Positions 9,161 to 17,505 of a stretch of DNA of 64,000 bases are shown piece after piece (the stretch's first letter is position 1; each line of letters opens with the position of its first letter). The notes under the pieces are model-generated. The model saw only the letters and a program-made list of their open reading frames with translations, was not told where the DNA came from and ran no database searches. The translations under genes and the position numbers were made by a program. This DNA is from Aquimarina acroporae. GTDB lineage: Bacteria > Bacteroidota > Bacteroidia > Flavobacteriales > Flavobacteriaceae. The DNA lies in assembly GCF_023195925.1 (NCBI RefSeq), contig NZ_JALPRE010000001.1:186001-250000 (forward strand), read 5' to 3'.

Positions 9161-10063
9161 TTAGTCTCCTGGTTTTAGGGTTTCAATAATTTTAGCATCG
9201 ACCCAATACTTTGTGGTTTCCCAATAAGTACTGCCATCCTCTTTTACTTTCTCCTCTGACCTCCCGAAATGTAAATATTTTCCATCGAGAGTTAAACTTG
9301 CTCCATTTTCTACTAACTCTGAATTTATCTTATCCCCCATATTTATAGCTGGCCCCCATGAACCATCTTCCTGCCGGAAACTAATATAATTGTCTGACAT
9401 TCCATAGCCTTCTTCCCTCTCACTTCCCCATATTAAGAAAGATTCATCTGGAGCTATAAAAGGGTGGGCTGTCCATTTACCCGTATTAATATGATCGCCA
9501 AGTAATTTCGGTTCTTCGCGTTTACCGTTTACAATTCTTGACATTCTAATTACATCATTGCTTTTATAATCATCAAAAACAAACGTGCCTTTAGAAGAAA
9601 CTGACATCACCATGATACCCCAATCCTCTCGATCAAACATAGGGCCTAGGCTTTTAATTTTAGACCAACCAGTATCTGTACGTTCAATATAATTCCATCT
9701 TGAGTACAAGATGTTATTATCGCTCGGATTATGTTTAAAGCTATACTTGTTTACTCGATAATAATTTCCTTCATTACGATAAACTACTACAGGATCCTCA
9801 AAGGGATTATCACCGGTATATGTAAAATAGAACTCCTTCATATCTACAGCGTTGGCATTTCCCAGTTTCCATTCTTTTGAAGTCTCTTTTCTAGGAACAA
9901 AAATCTCGGGGATTAATCCTGGAGGTTTATACCCAAAGTATAGATTTTCTGTTGATGATGATGATTTACTATCTTCCGATTTTGTTTCCTCTTTATCGCA
10001 GGAATTAAAAAATAATATTAAGGCTAGAGTAAAAAATAACTTTAAATAATCCCTCATGTACAA
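9161..10063 (-). CDS. PD40-type beta-propeller lipoprotein, paralogue 1
   Basis: A 300-residue lipoprotein (lipobox FFNSC followed by acidic DKEE). After a Ser-rich linker comes the motif YFGYKPPGLIPEIFVP, shared by three proteins in this locus, then repeated propeller strands with HPFIAPDESFLIWGSERE and LTLDGKYLHFGR, as in WD40-like PD40 repeats. It ends with a conserved WVDAKIIETLKP tail. It is the last gene of a minus-strand series that starts with a paralogue at 14.9 kb. Function is unknown; a surface sensor or binding protein is plausible. Confidence 0.75.
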   Translation of the reverse strand: MYMRDYLKLFFTLALILFFNSCDKEETKSEDSKSSSSTENLYFGYKPPGLIPEIFVPRKETSKEWKLGNANAVDMKEFYFTYTGDNPFEDPVVVYRNEGNYYRVNKYSFKHNPSDNNILYSRWNYIERTDTGWSKIKSLGPMFDREDWGIMVMSVSSKGTFVFDDYKSNDVIRMSRIVNGKREEPKLLGDHINTGKWTAHPFIAPDESFLIWGSEREEGYGMSDNYISFRQEDGSWGPAINMGDKINSELVENGASLTLDGKYLHFGRSEEKVKEDGSTYWETTKYWVDAKIIETLKPGD

Positions 10064-10101
10064 TTGTCTTTTTTGATTAATATCCAGTAAACTGTATTGT
10101 T

Positions 10102-11031
10102 TTAATTTTTAGGTCTAAGTTTTTCAATGATTTGGGCATCTACCCAGAAAACATCTACGTTTTCATATTTATCTGAACCCATATTCCTATTAAAAATGAG
10201 GTATTTACCATCAGGAGTAACGCTGGCTCCTGCTTCCCAAGCCGTTGTATTGACATTTTCTCCCATATTAATTGCTTTTCCCCAAGTACCATCTTTTTGT
10301 TTAAAACTAATATAGATATCAGAATCACCATGCCCAATATCTCTTTCACTATCCCAGATGAGATAAGATTCATCGGGTGCGATAAAAGGATGTGCATTCA
10401 TTTTTCCTGTATTTATTTCTTTACCAAAATCTTTAGGTGCTTCTCGTTTCCCATTAATCAATCGAGAATATCTAATAACTCCATCTCCATCTGGCATTCC
10501 TATTTCATCAAATACATAAGTTCCTTTTGATGAGGATGTAAGGCGCATAATCTGGATATTCTGAAAGGCTGAATCTAGCTTTTTTATCTCTGACCATTCA
10601 CCAGTTTCTGTACGTTGCTTATATCGTCTTCCTAAGTGCATTGTATTACCATCGGGAGATATAAAAGGCTGCCCTGCTCTTTTTGATACTACTCGTTTTT
10701 GCCATAATTTATTTTTATACTCAAAAACAACAAATTCCATTTTGGTATTTGGTCCATTATCTTTGATAAAATAAAATGATCTCATATCAGGAGTGAACGT
10801 ACCGCATACCTCCCAATTCTGTGTAGAAACTAACCCTGGTGCAAAAGGTTCTGCAATTAAACCTGGTGGCTTTTGCCCCAGATAAGGGTTTTCTATCGTA
10901 TTCATAAACGATTTATCATTTTTTGATTGTTTAGATTCAGAATTACAGGCATTTAGAAACAATATTCCTGTAACTATTAACATAAAATGTAGTACCATTA
11001 CTGATGTTACAATTGATTGTAGTTTTTCCAT
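10102..11031 (-). CDS. PD40-type beta-propeller lipoprotein, paralogue 2
   Basis: A 309-residue lipoprotein with lipobox LFLNAC and the locus-specific motif YLGQKPPGLIAEPFAPG near residue 50. Propeller repeats carry PFISPDGNTMHLGRR, HPFIAPDESYLIWDSERD and VTPDGKYLIFNR, and the tail WVDAQIIEKLRP matches paralogue 1. Close similarity in order and tail shows tandem duplication with the next gene downstream. Only 18 nt separate it from the TolB-like gene upstream, so the three are probably cotranscribed. Confidence 0.75.
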   Translation of the reverse strand: MEKLQSIVTSVMVLHFMLIVTGILFLNACNSESKQSKNDKSFMNTIENPYLGQKPPGLIAEPFAPGLVSTQNWEVCGTFTPDMRSFYFIKDNGPNTKMEFVVFEYKNKLWQKRVVSKRAGQPFISPDGNTMHLGRRYKQRTETGEWSEIKKLDSAFQNIQIMRLTSSSKGTYVFDEIGMPDGDGVIRYSRLINGKREAPKDFGKEINTGKMNAHPFIAPDESYLIWDSERDIGHGDSDIYISFKQKDGTWGKAINMGENVNTTAWEAGASVTPDGKYLIFNRNMGSDKYENVDVFWVDAQIIEKLRPKN

Positions 11032-11049
11032 TTGGGATGGGTATTAGTA

Positions 11050-11928
11050 TTACTTTAACCAAGCTGCTTGAGAACCTCCTACAATAATGGGGCTAATTGA
11101 AGAGCCATCATTATTCATAATATAAATAGTTCTGTCTTCTCTCCTTTTCCCAGTTGCTGCAGAAAAAATAAGTTGAGAACCATCTGGGGACCATGACGGA
11201 TACCAATAATCTATATCATTATGGGTTAATCTCTTTTGGTTGGAACCATCTATATTCATCACATAAATTTCATGATTCCCATCTCTATTAGACATGAATG
11301 CAATTTGCTTGCCATCTGGAGAAACTTCAGGATGCCAATCTTCGGTAGAGTTGTTTGTAAGTTTACGGATATTAGAACCATCTATATCAGCAATGCAAAT
11401 TTCACTTGTATTGCTTTTAGAATGGTACACAATTCGTCCATCTGGAGTAAAACATGGCCCTCCTCCATTAATATTCTTGATTTGCTGCTGCTCACTTCCA
11501 TCGGCATTCATCCTCCATATTTCTTCTTGCCAAATACCTTTAGCATCTTTGTAAGACCTTGAAAAAACTATTTTTTTTCCATCTGGTGACCATGTTGGTG
11601 AATTGTCCCACATGTTTTTGTCATACGTTAATCGTTTCCAATTGGTTCCATCTCTATTTACCGTATGGATAGACCAAGTCTTTTTTTCATCATATTTAGC
11701 ATAAAAAGCAAAGTGTTTTCCGTCTGGAGAACAGGCAACGTAACCTCCCTTAGTCTTTATACTTTCAACATTTGATGAACTTTCTCTCGTAGTTTGATAA
11801 ATTTCTAAAATACCTGAAGGCAATGATGTATAAGCAATACTATATAATGCAGTTTTTTCATTTTCTTGACTTGATAAATTAAAGCATATTAAAAAAGTCA
11901 GTAGTAATATGATTTTTACTTTTCTCAT
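11050..11928 (-). CDS. TolB-like beta-propeller exported protein
   Basis: A 292-residue protein with a signal peptide (ending NLSSQ) and five to six PD40 repeats such as PTWSPDGKKIVFSRS, EVSPDGKQIAFMSNRDGN and PSWSPDGSQLIFSA, each followed by IYVMNIDGSNQKRLT-type strands. This is the periplasmic TolB C-terminal propeller / DPP-IV-like propeller class. No TolB N-terminal domain is present, so it is not the canonical Tol-Pal component. It lies between the LytTR regulator gene and the two KPPG lipoproteins, and probably acts with them. Confidence 0.75.
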   Translation of the reverse strand: MRKVKIILLLTFLICFNLSSQENEKTALYSIAYTSLPSGILEIYQTTRESSSNVESIKTKGGYVACSPDGKHFAFYAKYDEKKTWSIHTVNRDGTNWKRLTYDKNMWDNSPTWSPDGKKIVFSRSYKDAKGIWQEEIWRMNADGSEQQQIKNINGGGPCFTPDGRIVYHSKSNTSEICIADIDGSNIRKLTNNSTEDWHPEVSPDGKQIAFMSNRDGNHEIYVMNIDGSNQKRLTHNDIDYWYPSWSPDGSQLIFSAATGKRREDRTIYIMNNDGSSISPIIVGGSQAAWLK

Positions 11929-12091
11929 ACGTTTGTTTTGAATGATAACAATGGCTGTTTTTTGTACAATGTATTGGCCCTATAAAACTTTAGCAATACT
12001 AAAGTGATAAGTAGTAGTGATTATGTTATCAATAGAAAGAAAAAAGTGATGTATGTTTTAACCTCAGAAAAGTGAAAGTATTTTCGAAGTA

Positions 12092-12856
12092 CTACAACTG
12101 AAGTTTTTGACGAATTAAAGTATAGTAACTTCTTCCTGATTGAACTTTGTGTCCGGAATTTAGCGTAAAAATAAACTCTGTGTTTCCCCAGCTTTCAAGA
12201 TTGTGAATAGTATCAATATTTACCAAAGAAGAACGGTGAATTCTGATAAATTCTGATGGATTTAATTTTTGTTCAAAAGCATTCATGGTTTCTCGTATTA
12301 AATGAGAAGACTTACCTACATGAAGTTTTAAATAATTCCCAGCAGATTCTACCCACTCAATATCTTTTGTTTTCACAAAGAAGATTTTACCTCCATCTTT
12401 TACTACTACTTTTTGAATATGCTTTTTACTATCATTCGTATCCCTAAGGTAGTTTAATAACTGACGGTTGTAATCTCCACTGCTATGCAGTTCCATTTGT
12501 TCTCTAACTCTGCTAATAGTTACAAGAAAGCGTTCTCTGTCAAAAGGTTTTAATAAATAATCGAGTGCATGATACTCAAAGGCTTTAATCGCATAATCAT
12601 CATACGCAGTTACCAAAATAATACAGGGTATTTTTTGAACATCTATATTTCTCAGAAGTTCCATCCCATCCATTTCGGGCATTTGAATGTCTAGAAACAA
12701 TAAATCAGGGTATGATGTTTTAATGGATTTTAATGCTTCAATTCCATTAGAGCATTGTTCAACTATTTCGAAGTCTTTTTCATTTTGTAGAAAGAGAGTC
12801 AGTTTATCTCTTGCAAGCACTTCATCATCAACTATAAGGGTTTTAATTTTGTTCAT
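12092..12856 (-). CDS. LytTR-family response regulator
   Basis: A 254-residue regulator: REC domain (residues 5-120) with acidic pocket DDE, phosphoacceptor Asp in LLFLDIQMPEMDG, Thr/Ala in LVTAYDDYAIKAFE and Lys in DYLLKPFDR, followed by a LytTR DNA-binding domain (150-254) with EWVESAGNYLKLHV and FIRIHRSSLVNID. Its start overlaps the stop of the partner kinase by 4 nt (ATGA), the usual coupling. It likely controls the flanking lipoprotein/propeller genes. Confidence 0.92.
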   Translation of the reverse strand: MNKIKTLIVDDEVLARDKLTLFLQNEKDFEIVEQCSNGIEALKSIKTSYPDLLFLDIQMPEMDGMELLRNIDVQKIPCIILVTAYDDYAIKAFEYHALDYLLKPFDRERFLVTISRVREQMELHSSGDYNRQLLNYLRDTNDSKKHIQKVVVKDGGKIFFVKTKDIEWVESAGNYLKLHVGKSSHLIRETMNAFEQKLNPSEFIRIHRSSLVNIDTIHNLESWGNTEFIFTLNSGHKVQSGRSYYTLIRQKLQL

Positions 12857-13971
12857 ACTGGAATCAATATTTTTACCTCAAGACCTTCATTTTGATTTAA
12901 ATTGGTTAATATTAACTTCCCTTTATCACCATATAGTTGTTTTAGTCTCATTCGAGTATTTTTTAGCCCTATTCCTTCTTTAATATCATTCTCTTTAATA
13001 CTGGATATTCCTTTTCCGTTATCAGAGACTATTAACTCTATATGACCATTAACCTGATGCGCAGCCACCACTATTTTTCCTTTTTTTGTGAACGGAGCTA
13101 CTCCATATCGAATAGCATTTTCTACTATTGGTTGAAGGATAAGATTTGGCACTTTTTTATCATAAATTTCAGAATCTACTTCTATTAGAACTTCCAATCT
13201 ATCCTGAAATCTAATTTGTTCAATTTCAAGGTAAATTTGTAGTATTTCTATTTCTTGTTTTAAAGAAACTTCTTGAACTCCAGTGTTTTCAAGAGTAGCC
13301 CTCAACAAGTTACTAAGCCGTGTAATCATTTTATCTGCCGCGTCAATGTCTTTATGCATTAAAGAAGAAATAGCGTGCAAGGTGTTAAAAAGAAAATGCG
13401 GTTGTAATTGTTTTTTGAGCACCAGCAATTCTGCTTGAGCCAATTTTTGTTGGATTTTAGCCGTTTTTAACGCTTCATCTTTAAATTGCTTGTAATAACT
13501 CACCGCATAGGTTATACCAACAATACTAGAATATAATATTAATGGAAGCTGAAAATTATAAAGTCTATGCATGAAATTTCTTGAAATAGACCACATATTT
13601 TCCTCACCCAACATATCCCCAATAAGATATCTTAAACAAGCATATATGGCTGAATATACTAGTGAAAAAATGATAGCCAAAGGAACATGAAACTTTACTT
13701 TTGAAAGCCAATTTGAAGAGCTTTTAGGGTGTTTTCTGGCAAGTATTATAATAAATGGGCTTAAAAACCCCCATATAGACCACTCTACTACTTCGGGCCA
13801 AATGAGCTCGAATAGTGAGACATCTTTATCTATATATGAAAAGTATATCTTATTGTTTAATCCCAAAAAGAAACCTACTACGACAAAAAAACATAGAAAC
13901 AACCACCAATATTTAAATGGAGTTGTAATAAATTTCAGTTGTAAGAAGGATTCTCTTTTCATCTTTACCAA
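12853..13971 (-). CDS. LytS/YehU-type sensor histidine kinase
   Basis: A 372-residue kinase with about four N-terminal membrane segments (residues 15-165) and no large periplasmic domain. The His_kinase motif with the phosphorylated His is LQPHFLFNTLHAISSLMH, then the ATPase N-box LQPIVENAIRYG and G-box DNGKGIS / GIGLKNTRMRLKQLYG. It would phosphorylate the LytTR regulator with which it overlaps. The preceding gene is a KPPG lipoprotein only 22 nt away, which suggests a lipoprotein input. Confidence 0.92.
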   Translation of the reverse strand: MVKMKRESFLQLKFITTPFKYWWLFLCFFVVVGFFLGLNNKIYFSYIDKDVSLFELIWPEVVEWSIWGFLSPFIIILARKHPKSSSNWLSKVKFHVPLAIIFSLVYSAIYACLRYLIGDMLGEENMWSISRNFMHRLYNFQLPLILYSSIVGITYAVSYYKQFKDEALKTAKIQQKLAQAELLVLKKQLQPHFLFNTLHAISSLMHKDIDAADKMITRLSNLLRATLENTGVQEVSLKQEIEILQIYLEIEQIRFQDRLEVLIEVDSEIYDKKVPNLILQPIVENAIRYGVAPFTKKGKIVVAAHQVNGHIELIVSDNGKGISSIKENDIKEGIGLKNTRMRLKQLYGDKGKLILTNLNQNEGLEVKILIPV

Positions 13972-13992
13972 ATACTAATGAATATCCTTAGT

Positions 13993-14913
13993 TTATTTAC
14001 TGACTTGTTCTGGGTTCAATTTATGAATTACTTCTGCACTTACCCAATAAATATTTGACATTCCTCCTTCTTCATTATATCTACTAAAAAATAGATACTT
14101 ACCATCTGGTGTAAGACTTGGACAGGTTTCTGTGAAATCTGAATTCACCTCTTTTCCAAGGTTAATTGGTTGCGACCATGTACCATCTTTTTTCTTAAAA
14201 CAAACATGAATATCACGATCTTTGTTTTTGTCATTTTCTTTTTTGGCATCGATGAGTATAAAATCTTGCTTTGGTGATATAAAACCATGAATCCCATATG
14301 CAATTTCCATTTCTTTTGCTGTGGAGTATATTCCATTTTCACTCGGTGCATAAAACATTTTTCCCTGAGAAATACTAGTGTAAAAAAGATCTTCATTTTC
14401 TGCTATGGTTGGATAAAAAACGATGTCTTCATTAAAAGAAGCATCCAACTTTTTGGCATCACTCCAAGAACCTTCTAAACGGTCTACATACCAAATACTC
14501 TCATCTGAAAAAATTGAATCATAAGCAGCAAAGAATATCTTATCTCCCAAGGGACTAACAAACGCTTCGAATTCATTCTTTTTTAGACCCTTAGTAAAAT
14601 TTGCAACAGCGGGTTTAGTCCATTTATTGTTCTTGAGTTTGGAAAAATACACATGCTGAATTTCGTCTTCACCTTCTCCAGAAAAATATAGCTCATCTAT
14701 CTCTGGAGTAAATGAAACAGCATATTCATAACGACCATTTATAGAAACAGTACCTGGAGCAAATAACTCGGCTTTAGTGCCAGGAGGTTTTTGCCCAAAA
14801 TAAGATTTTTCAATGATAGAAAAGCCATCAAGTTTAGGTTCTTTTTTTGAGTTTTGGCAAGCACTTAACACTAATAAAAGTAACAGTACCGTCATAAAAT
14901 TTACTTTTTCCAT
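13993..14913 (-). CDS. PD40-type beta-propeller lipoprotein, paralogue 3
   Basis: The Met at 14913 gives a clean lipoprotein signal (VLLLLLVLSAC); the open frame extends 10 codons further upstream. The signature YFGQKPPGTKAELFAPG and the propeller repeats (YAVSFTPEIDELYFSG, PSLTPDGKYLFFSR), as well as the tail YWVSAEVIHKLNP, match the two paralogues at 9.2 and 10.1 kb. It is the first gene of the series and directly precedes the kinase gene. Confidence 0.75.
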   Translation of the reverse strand: MEKVNFMTVLLLLLVLSACQNSKKEPKLDGFSIIEKSYFGQKPPGTKAELFAPGTVSINGRYEYAVSFTPEIDELYFSGEGEDEIQHVYFSKLKNNKWTKPAVANFTKGLKKNEFEAFVSPLGDKIFFAAYDSIFSDESIWYVDRLEGSWSDAKKLDASFNEDIVFYPTIAENEDLFYTSISQGKMFYAPSENGIYSTAKEMEIAYGIHGFISPKQDFILIDAKKENDKNKDRDIHVCFKKKDGTWSQPINLGKEVNSDFTETCPSLTPDGKYLFFSRYNEEGGMSNIYWVSAEVIHKLNPEQVSK

Positions 14914-15070
14914 ATGTAAAAAACAAGGATGCTTTAAAAACAATAAATATCAACAATTTGTGATGCGATTTGGTTCATTTATGAAGATTTTAACTCTCGT
15001 ATAGACTAATGAGTTTGTATAGTATATATTCTTATGACATTCATTGACGACTGCTATACTACCACAAACA

Positions 15071-15104
15071 AAAGACGCTTTAGTCCACAAACTAAAGCAT
15101 CTTT
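15071..15104 (-). terminator. Hairpin terminator
   Basis: An inverted repeat (AAAGA.GCTTTAGT with ACTAAAGC.TCTTT) around a 6-nt loop. On the minus strand it is followed by TTTTGTTT, fitting termination of the esterase gene that ends at 15125. Confidence 0.7.
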
Positions 15105-15124
15105 CCAATTAATTCTTTATTCTC

Positions 15125-17320
15125 TTAATTAATCATCAATTTTTTGACCATGCCTGAATTACCTTCAGATTGAATTTTTAAGATGTACATTCCCGAGGTG
15201 AGTCTTAAATTTTTAGCTGAAAAATTGTTCGTTCCAGGGAGTAATCTTGCTTGATGTTTTATCTGACCTAAGCTACTGTATATGGTTATCCAAGTTTCAT
15301 TCTTAATTTTGGGGTCCATCACCAGAGAGAAGATATCTTTGGTAGGGTTAGGAGTCATTTTAAGAACATCTAAACCTTCATCTTCAATACCTATTATAGA
15401 TTGCTTGTTGCTTAATTGCGCAATTATTTGTTGAGCAGACGCGCCACTACATGATCCTTCATATACTCTTACGTTGCTGAAATTTGAATTATTTCCAGAA
15501 CCACTATCATTATCGTTAATAAAAACCAATCTATCCATAGCCCCTGTATAAAAATTCCCTACGGGAATTGTATACTTTGTTACACCAGAGCTATAGTTAT
15601 CAAAATTGGTAACGGCATAGTTTTGTGTTCCATATACCTTGAAATACCTCGAAGACGTTAATGTATTGTTATTTTCGAACCCCACGGCATGTATTTCTCC
15701 CTGTGATATACTGCTAAAATCAAATTCTATAATTGTATTAGGAGTTACTTCGTAATCAAAATTAATGTATTTCCATGTATTATTAGATAATGACAATGTC
15801 TCCCCGTTGCTTTCAATAGTGAAATCACCAGAGCTATCCTGATTAGAAAAAGATGTAATCGTAACATTATTAAAATTAATAGTATCACAGTCAGGGCTAG
15901 GATCTACGATAGCATCTTGAATTGAAACTTTATCGATAGCAATATCACTTTGCCAACCATTGTTTCCATTTCCAGTTGTAGCACTAAATCGTAATTGAAC
16001 ACTGGTTTCACCTGCATAGGCTGTTAAATCTATACTTGCCGAATTCCAATTATTCCCTTGAGAGCCATCTCTACTAAACACACTGCCCCAATTACCTTGA
16101 TTATTTATCCTTGCTTCAACTGTTAAATTATTTATCGCACTACCAAACATATGATAGTCAAAATCAAGTCTGGGATTATTAACGCTAGTAAAATTAAAAC
16201 ACGGAGAATTTAGTATGGCTTTTTTATTGGGGTAACCAGTCCCATTCCCGGAAGCTTCTACATATAAATAAAAACTACCATCTGTACCTGTAGAAGGTCC
16301 AGTATTACTTGAAGGTGTTCCTCCAGAGTCACGGATCCAGTTTAAATCATCATTAATAGACTGAGACCATAACCCAAAATTACTCTCAAAACTCTCATTA
16401 TATGGAAAAGAAGTTACATTACCAGAACAAATTTCACCAGATGGCGGGTTAGATGGGTCTATAACACCATCGATATCAAATCTAGAAAAGAAATTCCATA
16501 TTTCTTGTGAAGTATTAACATTACCACCGTTCCAGCTATGCCCTTTCCCTTGAACCCTTATAAATTCGGCTGTAACTCCATTATCACCGTTGTCCCAAAT
16601 TGAGCGTGTAGATCCACCTCCCAATTGAATAATTTCTGGTGTTGGGTCTCCATTATTCACAGCAGACCAATACTCCATAACATCTATAATAGGTTCATTA
16701 TTACTATTACCATTTATAGAAATAACATTATCATTGGTACCTGTTATCTGTAGCACTGCTGTAGGATGTTGAGGCTGACACTGATTGTTATCTATCCAAA
16801 TTCTAGTCATACTTCCTGCAACAGAGGCCACAGCTGCAATTCTTGGACTTAATTCACAAGCTAGTCGATAACTAAAAAAACCTCCATTAGAAAACCCAGT
16901 AGCATAAATACGTTTTTCATTAATGTTATAATCTTCCTGAATTTTATTAATTAATGCATCAGAAAACCCAAGGTCATCTTCGTTACCGCCGAAATTGTTG
17001 TTTATAGCCCATCCAGAGAAAAAACCTCCTAATCCTTGAGGTGTAACAAATATAAATTGATTGTCTTCTGCGAGTTGTCTAAAGTCACTTTGATTATATT
17101 GAATGTCAATGTTATTTGTAAAACCATGAAAATTTAAAATGAGAGGAGCTGGCTTACTAGCATCATAACTTGCAGGAACATATAAACGGTACTGCCTTGT
17201 TCTACCATCATTTTGTATGGTTGCGTTAATAACTTGTTGGGCAAACGTAAAACTATTAGTAAATAGTAATAAGGTCAAGAGCCACAATGGCTTCTTGAGA
17301 AAGCTAAATTGAGTTTTCAT
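15125..17320 (-). CDS. T9SS-secreted PHB-depolymerase/feruloyl-esterase-like protein with MAM-like domain
   Basis: A 731-residue secreted protein. Signal peptide to about residue 28; esterase domain (30-295) with the oxyanion region LNFHGFTN, nucleophile Ser in ATGFSNGGFFSYR, a candidate Asp in ITGTNDN and His in GKGHSWNGG, as in the LpqC/PHB depolymerase family. Next comes a MAM-like jelly roll (about 310-475, FPYNESFESNFGLWSQ), a third beta domain (about 485-640), and a type A T9SS sorting tail (LKMTPNPTKDIF, YSSLGQ, SGMYILKI, VKKLMIN). It would be exported across the outer membrane and hydrolyse an ester polymer or hydroxycinnamate esters. A promoter candidate lies at 17395-17426. Confidence 0.85.
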   Translation of the reverse strand: MKTQFSFLKKPLWLLTLLLFTNSFTFAQQVINATIQNDGRTRQYRLYVPASYDASKPAPLILNFHGFTNNIDIQYNQSDFRQLAEDNQFIFVTPQGLGGFFSGWAINNNFGGNEDDLGFSDALINKIQEDYNINEKRIYATGFSNGGFFSYRLACELSPRIAAVASVAGSMTRIWIDNNQCQPQHPTAVLQITGTNDNVISINGNSNNEPIIDVMEYWSAVNNGDPTPEIIQLGGGSTRSIWDNGDNGVTAEFIRVQGKGHSWNGGNVNTSQEIWNFFSRFDIDGVIDPSNPPSGEICSGNVTSFPYNESFESNFGLWSQSINDDLNWIRDSGGTPSSNTGPSTGTDGSFYLYVEASGNGTGYPNKKAILNSPCFNFTSVNNPRLDFDYHMFGSAINNLTVEARINNQGNWGSVFSRDGSQGNNWNSASIDLTAYAGETSVQLRFSATTGNGNNGWQSDIAIDKVSIQDAIVDPSPDCDTINFNNVTITSFSNQDSSGDFTIESNGETLSLSNNTWKYINFDYEVTPNTIIEFDFSSISQGEIHAVGFENNNTLTSSRYFKVYGTQNYAVTNFDNYSSGVTKYTIPVGNFYTGAMDRLVFINDNDSGSGNNSNFSNVRVYEGSCSGASAQQIIAQLSNKQSIIGIEDEGLDVLKMTPNPTKDIFSLVMDPKIKNETWITIYSSLGQIKHQARLLPGTNNFSAKNLRLTSGMYILKIQSEGNSGMVKKLMIN

Positions 17321-17394
17321 TGTAAGGTTTTAAGATTAATTTGTTTGTGTTATATCCTTAATTTATTATGCGTGAATAATAAAAAAATGACATG

Positions 17395-17426
17395 CAAATA
17401 TAAGTATTGAATTAACAATAAATCAA
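17395..17426 (-). promoter_or_regulatory. Candidate Bacteroidota promoter for the esterase gene
   Basis: Minus-strand TATATTTG (17395-17402) matches TAnnTTTG, and a TTG lies 21 nt upstream (17424-17426). It sits about 75 nt before the start codon. Confidence 0.45.
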
Positions 17427-17505
17427 TTTAAAACATAAATAATTACAATATTCTCAAATAAAATCATAAAAAAATACCATTAAATCATATTTTAACCAAA
17501 AACAA

